From positions 1 to 9,807 of the forward strand of contig JACRMZ010000075.1 in assembly GCA_016219455.1 (NCBI GenBank): a DNA stretch of 9,807 bases. Reading direction: 5' to 3'. Positions 5,770 to 9,807 of this stretch are shown in pieces (positions within the stretch are counted from its first letter, which is position 1; the number at the start of each line of letters is the position of its first letter). Position numbers and translations under genes: made by a program. The DNA is from Candidatus Aenigmatarchaeota archaeon. GTDB lineage: Archaea; Aenigmatarchaeota; Aenigmatarchaeia; PWEA01; JACRMZ01. The notes under the pieces are model-generated. The model was not told the origin of the DNA. It saw only the letters and a program-made list of their open reading frames with translations, and searched no databases.

Positions 5770-7383
5770 ATGGTCGTAGTTGAAACAAAACTCGAGGCGC
5801 TGAAAAAACTGTCCCAAACGGATGACATTGAAGATGCACTGTTCAAAATGGGGATGGAACTTGAGGGCACTGAAAACGGGACGGCGAAAGTCGAAATAAC
5901 TGCAGAACGCATAGACATGCTCACTCCAGAGGGGCTTGCGAGGGCAATACGCGCTTACACCGGAAAGCACAGCGAGCCGGAAAGGCCCAAAAGCTCGGGC
6001 TTCTCAATCCATGTCGAGAGAGTTTCGCGCCCTTTCATCGCATGCTGCGTCGTCCGCGGAGTTTCGTGGACGCAAGACGCCATAAAGGAAACGATGAACG
6101 CACACGACAAGCTAAACCGTAACTATGGTAGGCAGAGGAAGAAAGCGGCCATAGGAATCTACGACATTTCCGGCATCAAATTCCCGCTGAAATACTGCGA
6201 AGAGGACAAACGGAAAATACGGTTTTTACCGCTTGGCGGTACTGGAGAATCCACAGGCGAAGAGATACTTCTCAACAATCCTAAGGGAGTTGAATACGCA
6301 AGCCTTGTGCCTGGGCACAGGGCACCTGTGATAAAGGATGTGGCTGGAAAGGTGATTTCAATGCCGCCCATAGTCAACGCCAAGGAATTTGAAGTCACGG
6401 AGAAGACACGGGACGTTTTCATGGAAGTTACAGGAACGCACAGATGGACTGTCGAGACGTTGCTAAGCATCATATCAAGCTCCCTTGAAGAGCGCGGCGG
6501 GAGGGTCGAAACGATGGAAGTCGTTTATCCCGAAGGGCGGGCAATAACGCCTTTGACAGAATGGAAGCGCGAAACAATTACCGCAGACTATGTGAATGGG
6601 ATATTCGGAACTTCGCTTTCGGCGCAAGAAATCGCAAATCTTCTTGAGAGGATGCTTTACAAGGCATCTGTTTCCAATGGCAAAATAAACGTGCTCATAC
6701 CGCCATACCGCTCCGATATCCTTCACAAGCTTGATATCGCCGACGATGTTGGAAGGGCATACGGCTTTCACAATCTCGTGCCTGAAACCCCTAAGCTGCC
6801 TTGCACAGGAAGCGTTCTGGATATGCGTAAACTTTCAAGAAAGGCGTCAGAAATCATGATCGGCTTCGGGTTCCAGGAAATCATGACATTCGTCCTCACA
6901 AACAAAAAAGACCAGTTCGAAAAAATGAACATCCCAGCGGAAGAGTGCGTCGAGATTCTTAACGCCAAAGAAGGCGGGATAAGCATCGCCAGGAAGCGTG
7001 TTTTGCCTGAACTTCTCAAGGCATTATCGTTCAATCTTCACCGGCCCTTTCCCCAAAGGTTCTTTGAAATAGGTGATGTTGTGTCAGTTGAAAAAAGCGA
7101 TACTGGGGCCAGTGACAGGAAATGCATCGCAGCCGTAGTCAGCGACTCGCGCGCAGGGTACGAAAGCATTTCAGTCCCGCTTTGCGGCCTTTTGGGAGCA
7201 CTTGGGATAGAATTCAAACTGGAGAAAACAGAGCACCCGTCATTCATAGCCGGCCGTGTCGCATCAATAGCAGTTAATGGCAAGCGTGTTGGAATAGTTG
7301 GGGAAATAAACCCGCAGGTTCTTGAGAACTGTGGAATAGATAACCCATGCGCCGCTTTTGAAGCGGAACTAGAGAAGCTCTAG
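5770..7383 (+). CDS. pheT: Phenylalanyl-tRNA synthetase beta subunit (archaeal type)
   Basis: This 537-residue protein is close to the usual archaeal PheT length (about 540-560). The N-terminal segment contains VEITAERIDMLTPEGLARAIRAY (41-63), typical of the archaeal/eukaryotic beta subunit. Residues about 85-265 form the B3/B4 domain, the site of editing of mischarged Tyr in this family (GIYDISGIKFPLKY 129-142; MPPIVNAKE 198-206). Residues about 267-340 are the B5 domain with VLIPPYRSDILHKLDIADDVGRAYGF (308-333). Residues about 350-537 are the catalytic-like domain that pairs with PheS (MIGFGFQEIMTFVLTNK; RKRVLPELLKALSFNLHRPFPQRFFEIGDVV). No frameshift is visible. The start one base after the pheS stop is supported by AGGAG. 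The stop codon overlaps the stop of the convergent GT4 gene. Confidence 0.95.
   Translation: MVVVETKLEALKKLSQTDDIEDALFKMGMELEGTENGTAKVEITAERIDMLTPEGLARAIRAYTGKHSEPERPKSSGFSIHVERVSRPFIACCVVRGVSWTQDAIKETMNAHDKLNRNYGRQRKKAAIGIYDISGIKFPLKYCEEDKRKIRFLPLGGTGESTGEEILLNNPKGVEYASLVPGHRAPVIKDVAGKVISMPPIVNAKEFEVTEKTRDVFMEVTGTHRWTVETLLSIISSSLEERGGRVETMEVVYPEGRAITPLTEWKRETITADYVNGIFGTSLSAQEIANLLERMLYKASVSNGKINVLIPPYRSDILHKLDIADDVGRAYGFHNLVPETPKLPCTGSVLDMRKLSRKASEIMIGFGFQEIMTFVLTNKKDQFEKMNIPAEECVEILNAKEGGISIARKRVLPELLKALSFNLHRPFPQRFFEIGDVVSVEKSDTGASDRKCIAAVVSDSRAGYESISVPLCGLLGALGIEFKLEKTEHPSFIAGRVASIAVNGKRVGIVGEINPQVLENCGIDNPCAAFEAELEKL
7352..7383. terminator. Two tandem perfect hairpins over the shared stop of pheT and GT4
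   Basis: CCGCTT-TTG-AAGCGG (7352-7366) and CTAGAG-AAG-CTCTAG (7369-7383) are perfect six-base-pair stems with three-base loops, two bases apart. The second contains the CTAG (7380-7383) that supplies the stop codons of both convergent genes. Being perfect inverted repeats, they would fold in transcripts from either strand. A short T run (GCTTTTG, 7385-7391) follows on the plus strand. A bidirectional 3'-end or insulating role is inferred. Confidence 0.45.
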
Positions 7384-8486
7384 ATGCTTTTGTAGACGTC
7401 GACAAGCTTCCTTGTGCACTTCTCCCACGAAAACTCCTTTGCCTTGTCCAGGGCACGGGAGGACATTTTTTCCCTCAACGGCTCGTCTGCAAGTATTGAC
7501 TGGATCTTTTCGCCGATGTCCCTCGGGTTCCTTGGCTCGGCTATGAAACCGTCCTTCCCGTCATCAATCATGTCCGCTGCGCCCTGCGAGCGCGTCGCGA
7601 CAACAGGGGTTCCTGCGGCAAATGACTCGAGTATCACTATGCCTTGTGTATCCCCAGTTGACGGGAAACCGAAAACATCTGCCGCCCTGTAATACGATGC
7701 CTTTTTCTCCTCCGGGACAAAACCCGTGAATATGATATCTTTGCCGCGGGAAAGCGCCTCCAGCTCTTTCCGTATGGGGCCGGAGCCGCATACCATAAGG
7801 GTCCCGTCAAAATAGTCCTTTGCTTTTATCAGGTCAGAGACGCGCTTCTCATGGCTGAGCCTTCCGAGATAAAGCACAAGTTTCCCTTTTATCCCGTATT
7901 CCTCCCGTATCGCGTTGCCGTCGCCTTCGAACTTCTTGAAATCGACGCCGTTTGATATCACGTGCATCTGCTTTGAAAACCCGCGCTCCCTGAGGAGCGA
8001 AACCATCGAGTCTGTCGGCGTTGTCACCGCATCGCAAAGGTTGTAATAGGAGCGGCAATAAGACCAGCTTATCTTCCGCAGCTGGCTTTCAAATCTCCGC
8101 GAAAGGTAAACTGTATACTCAGGTATCAGCGTGTGGAACGTGCCAAGAAGCGGCAACCGGAAAAATTTTGCGGCAAAATATCCCCTCATCCCCATGGCAA
8201 ACATCGAGTGTGAGTGGACGATGTCAAAGTCCTTCCTCATCTCCCGGAATGTTTTGAGCGCGGGTATTGGGAGTGCCGTCCTGAACTCTGGGTAAAAATG
8301 CAGCGACACCGAGGGAAAAAGGTGGTTTGTTATGCCCGATTCCTTTGCCGGAACCTTTTCGGCCTTGGGTGCAAAGACGTGGACTTCGTGCCCCATTTTC
8401 ACAAGTTCCCTGGAAAATCGTTGTATTGCGACGACTGCCCCGTTGTTCTGAGGATAATAAGTATCGGAAAACATCGCTATTTTCAT
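7380..8486 (-). CDS. Glycosyltransferase family 4 (GT-B fold)
   Basis: This 368-residue protein is a GT4 retaining glycosyltransferase. MKIAMFSDTYYPQNNGAVVA (1-20) begins the N-terminal Rossmann domain with the glycine-bearing acceptor loop. DIVHSHSMFAMGMRGYFAAK (88-107) and LGTFHTLIPEY (114-124) are typical N-domain motifs. HVISNGVDFKKF (175-186) marks the domain linker, and LVLYLGRLSHEKRVSDLIKA (203-222) carries the donor phosphate-binding Arg and Lys. VFGFPSTGDTQGIVILESFAAGTPVVAT (271-298) contains the EX7E-like region, in which the first acidic residue is Asp279 and the second Glu287. This DTQGIVILE form resembles glycolipid-forming enzymes such as diacylglycerol glucosyltransferases, so a lipid acceptor is plausible but unproven. 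It starts 13 bases after the minD stop on the same strand, with no obvious promoter between, so the two are probably co-transcribed. Its stop overlaps the pheT stop. Confidence 0.92.
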   Translation of the reverse strand: MKIAMFSDTYYPQNNGAVVAIQRFSRELVKMGHEVHVFAPKAEKVPAKESGITNHLFPSVSLHFYPEFRTALPIPALKTFREMRKDFDIVHSHSMFAMGMRGYFAAKFFRLPLLGTFHTLIPEYTVYLSRRFESQLRKISWSYCRSYYNLCDAVTTPTDSMVSLLRERGFSKQMHVISNGVDFKKFEGDGNAIREEYGIKGKLVLYLGRLSHEKRVSDLIKAKDYFDGTLMVCGSGPIRKELEALSRGKDIIFTGFVPEEKKASYYRAADVFGFPSTGDTQGIVILESFAAGTPVVATRSQGAADMIDDGKDGFIAEPRNPRDIGEKIQSILADEPLREKMSSRALDKAKEFSWEKCTRKLVDVYKSI

Positions 8487-8499
8487 TTTACCACTGGGT

Positions 8500-9261
8500 C
8501 TACTTCAGGCCGAAAAACGAAAACAAACGATCCAAGAAGCCCTCCTCTTCATGGACTATCTCCTCACCGCTCACATGGGAGGCAAGTGCCAGGAACGCTT
8601 TGCTTGCAGGCGACGTTGGCTTGTGGTTTACAAGGGGGCGCTTGCACGCTATGCTGTCCTGCAGATGCCGGTCTTCCGGAATCACGGAAACGACTTTTGC
8701 ATCCAAAAGGTCCTCTATGTCCTCATCAGTAAGGTTGCCTGCAGAGCCGTGCCTGTTTATGACTATGCCAGTTGTCTTGACACCAAACCCATCGGCTACT
8801 TTTTTTGTCCTGAGGGCGTCAGTAACAGAAGGGAAATCCGGCTGTGTTATAAGGATAAGCTCATCGGCGATTTTCAGCGACTCCTTGGCTTCGTTGCCAA
8901 GGCCTGCCGCGCAGTCAAGGATGATTATGTCATTGGTTTTTACAAGGCTTTCAAGCGCACTTCCAAGGCCATATGGGGCAGTCAGCAAATCATCGACGGA
9001 TATGCTTCCCGGGACGATTTTCAATCCGTTGTTGTTGACGTAAACAGCGTCATAAATATCGGCATTGCCCTTGACGACATCGTGGATTGTCACAGGGTAC
9101 AAAGGAATCCCGAAATGGATTCCAAGGTTCGGTGTGGTGAGGTTCCCGTCAACGACTGCCACCCTAAAGCCCATTTCAGCAAGAATAGTGCTCAAATTTA
9201 CGCTTGTCGTCGTCTTTCCGACGCCGCCCTTACCAGAAGCAACCGCGATTATCCTCGCCAT
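8500..9261 (-). CDS. minD: MinD/ParA-family ATPase, archaeal type, with C-terminal membrane-targeting helix
   Basis: This 253-residue protein has the deviant Walker A motif KGGVGKTT (11-18) with the signature Lys11. The switch I region is VVDGNLTTPNLGIHFGIPLY (36-55), where archaeal relatives usually read VDANLTTPNLG. Walker B is IIILDCAAGLG (112-122), and the base-recognition loop is GIVINRHG (165-172). The last residues, EEGFLDRLFSFFGLK (239-253), form a short amphipathic helix like the MinD membrane-targeting sequence, so ATP-dependent dimerisation at the membrane is expected. Archaeal MinD-like proteins position membrane-associated structures or take part in partitioning; the cargo here is unknown, and the neighbours do not include FtsZ or ParB. 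A strong TATA-like box lies about 27 bases upstream, so this gene may start its own transcript, continuing into the GT4 gene. Confidence 0.9.
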   Translation of the reverse strand: MARIIAVASGKGGVGKTTTSVNLSTILAEMGFRVAVVDGNLTTPNLGIHFGIPLYPVTIHDVVKGNADIYDAVYVNNNGLKIVPGSISVDDLLTAPYGLGSALESLVKTNDIIILDCAAGLGNEAKESLKIADELILITQPDFPSVTDALRTKKVADGFGVKTTGIVINRHGSAGNLTDEDIEDLLDAKVVSVIPEDRHLQDSIACKRPLVNHKPTSPASKAFLALASHVSGEEIVHEEEGFLDRLFSFFGLK

Positions 9262-9284
9262 CTATGCATTATGGTGAGAAATAG

Positions 9285-9292
9285 TATTTAAA
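9285..9292 (-). promoter_or_regulatory. TATA box (TTTAAATA) of minD
   Basis: Read on the minus strand, TTTAAATA is preceded by GCGG, a BRE-like context, and is centred about 27 bases before the minD ATG at 9261. No Shine-Dalgarno sequence lies near the start, consistent with a leaderless transcript. It fits in the 34 bases between the adenosyltransferase stop and minD. This is the best promoter match in the window. Confidence 0.62.
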
Positions 9293-9295
9293 CCG

Positions 9296-9807
9296 CTAGG
9301 CGATGTTGACTTCCTCTTCAATGCCTCCAGTCTCAATATTCACCTTTCTGGCAAGCTCGAAAAGAAGACCCGAGAGGCGATTGAGGTAAACGAAGGCCTT
9401 GGGGTTTATTTCTCCCCTTTCATGGAGCTCAGTCAGGGAGCGCTCTGCACGCCTTGCTACTGCCCTCGCTATGTGGAGCAGTGCAGCGGCCTCTGACCCG
9501 CCTGGCAATATGAACCTTTTCAGCTTTGGTAGGGATTTTTCCAGCTCCTCTATCTCCTCATTCAGCCTTTCTATGTGCTTGTCTCTTATCCTGACTTGCT
9601 TTTTTGAAAGTGGCGTGGAGATATCCGTACCGAGAAGGAAAATCTCCTTCTGTATTCTTTTTATGGTCTCATTTTTGTGGATAGCAAGGAACAGCCCAAG
9701 GAACGAGTTTAGCTCGTCGAGGGTGCCGTAGGCTTCGACTCGCTTATCACCCTTGGATGCCCTTGAGCCGTCCGCCAGCGCTGTTGACCCGTTGTCCCCG
9801 GTTCCCC
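9296..9807 (-). CDS. ATP:cob(I)alamin adenosyltransferase, PduO type (start beyond window)
   Basis: The frame is open from the window end (9807) to TAG at 9298-9296, giving about 170 visible residues; no ATG, GTG or TTG start occurs before an internal Leu (TTG, 9508), so the gene begins outside the window. Visible motifs match the PduO/MMAB family. TGDNGSTALADGSR and VEAYGTLDELNSFLG form the N-terminal ATP site (TGDxGxT, then DELN). FILPGGSEAAALLHIARAVA and RRAERSL form the RRAER motif, and YLNRLSGLLFELARKVN is the cobalamin-side helix, where many relatives have Asp in place of the Gly after NRLS. The enzyme makes adenosylcobalamin from cob(I)alamin and ATP. Adenosylcobalamin would serve a B12-dependent enzyme such as class II ribonucleotide reductase, not seen here. 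The protein is separated from minD by 34 bases. Confidence 0.9.
   Translation of the reverse strand, partial: GTGDNGSTALADGSRASKGDKRVEAYGTLDELNSFLGLFLAIHKNETIKRIQKEIFLLGTDISTPLSKKQVRIRDKHIERLNEEIEELEKSLPKLKRFILPGGSEAAALLHIARAVARRAERSLTELHERGEINPKAFVYLNRLSGLLFELARKVNIETGGIEEEVNIA

Noticed and set aside
8214..9043. Plus-strand open frames over the GT4/minD boundary
   Set aside because: They are shadows of the two minus-strand genes and show no recognisable domain or start signal.
8551..9291. Long plus-strand open frame (246 codons) over minD
   Set aside because: It is antisense to a clear MinD protein with intact motifs; its translation is rich in Cys and Arg, shows no domain, and has no promoter of its own.

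Overview
The window looks like part of an archaeal genome, probably a small-genome DPANN-type lineage (Micrarchaeota/Diapherotrites-like), though this is a judgement from gene style and not a placement. The grounds are: phenylalanyl-tRNA synthetase subunits of the archaeal type; an archaeal-type MinD/ParA ATPase with the VDxNLTTPNLG signature region; a CBS-domain protein with an HPF/RaiA-like C-terminus; a compact membrane-anchored methyltransferase; and several A/T-rich TATA-like boxes lying about 25-30 bases before start codons, as expected for leaderless archaeal transcripts. Genes are tightly packed. No gene-free stretch exceeds about 130 bases, and I see no tRNA, rRNA, CRISPR array or insertion sequence.

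Left part (1-4655): the 3' end of a CBS/HPF-like gene (+), an FkbM-family methyltransferase (+), a UDP-glucose 4-epimerase-like SDR enzyme (+), a GT2 glycosyltransferase (+), a second GT2 glycosyltransferase convergent to it (-), and a small membrane-anchored class I methyltransferase (+) divergent from the second GT2 across 26 bases that include a run of 15 T. The carbohydrate genes, together with a GT4 glycosyltransferase further right, suggest assembly and methylation of a surface glycan or glycolipid.

Middle part (4691-7383): pheS and pheT (+). The pheS gene is broken. Its N-terminal part is in one frame and its catalytic C-terminal part in another, and at the junction (about 5175-5190) the segment carrying class II motif 1 and the conserved NFDAL/HPAR region is missing. 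A frameshift alone could not restore it. pheT looks intact and starts one base after the pheS stop. Because PheRS is essential, an assembly error, a strain variant or a second pheS elsewhere must be considered.

Right part (7380-9807), all on the minus strand: a PduO-type ATP:cob(I)alamin adenosyltransferase (start cut by the window end), a MinD-like ATPase with a C-terminal amphipathic membrane-targeting helix and its own TATA-like box, and a GT4 glycosyltransferase 13 bases behind minD. pheT and the GT4 gene are convergent and share the palindrome CTAG as both stop codons, within two adjacent perfect hairpins.

The strongest candidates for a second look are the pheS deletion, the CBS-HPF-like fusion, the tandem hairpins at the shared stop, and a possible decayed small membrane peptide in 594-725. 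I found no clearly new multi-gene system.
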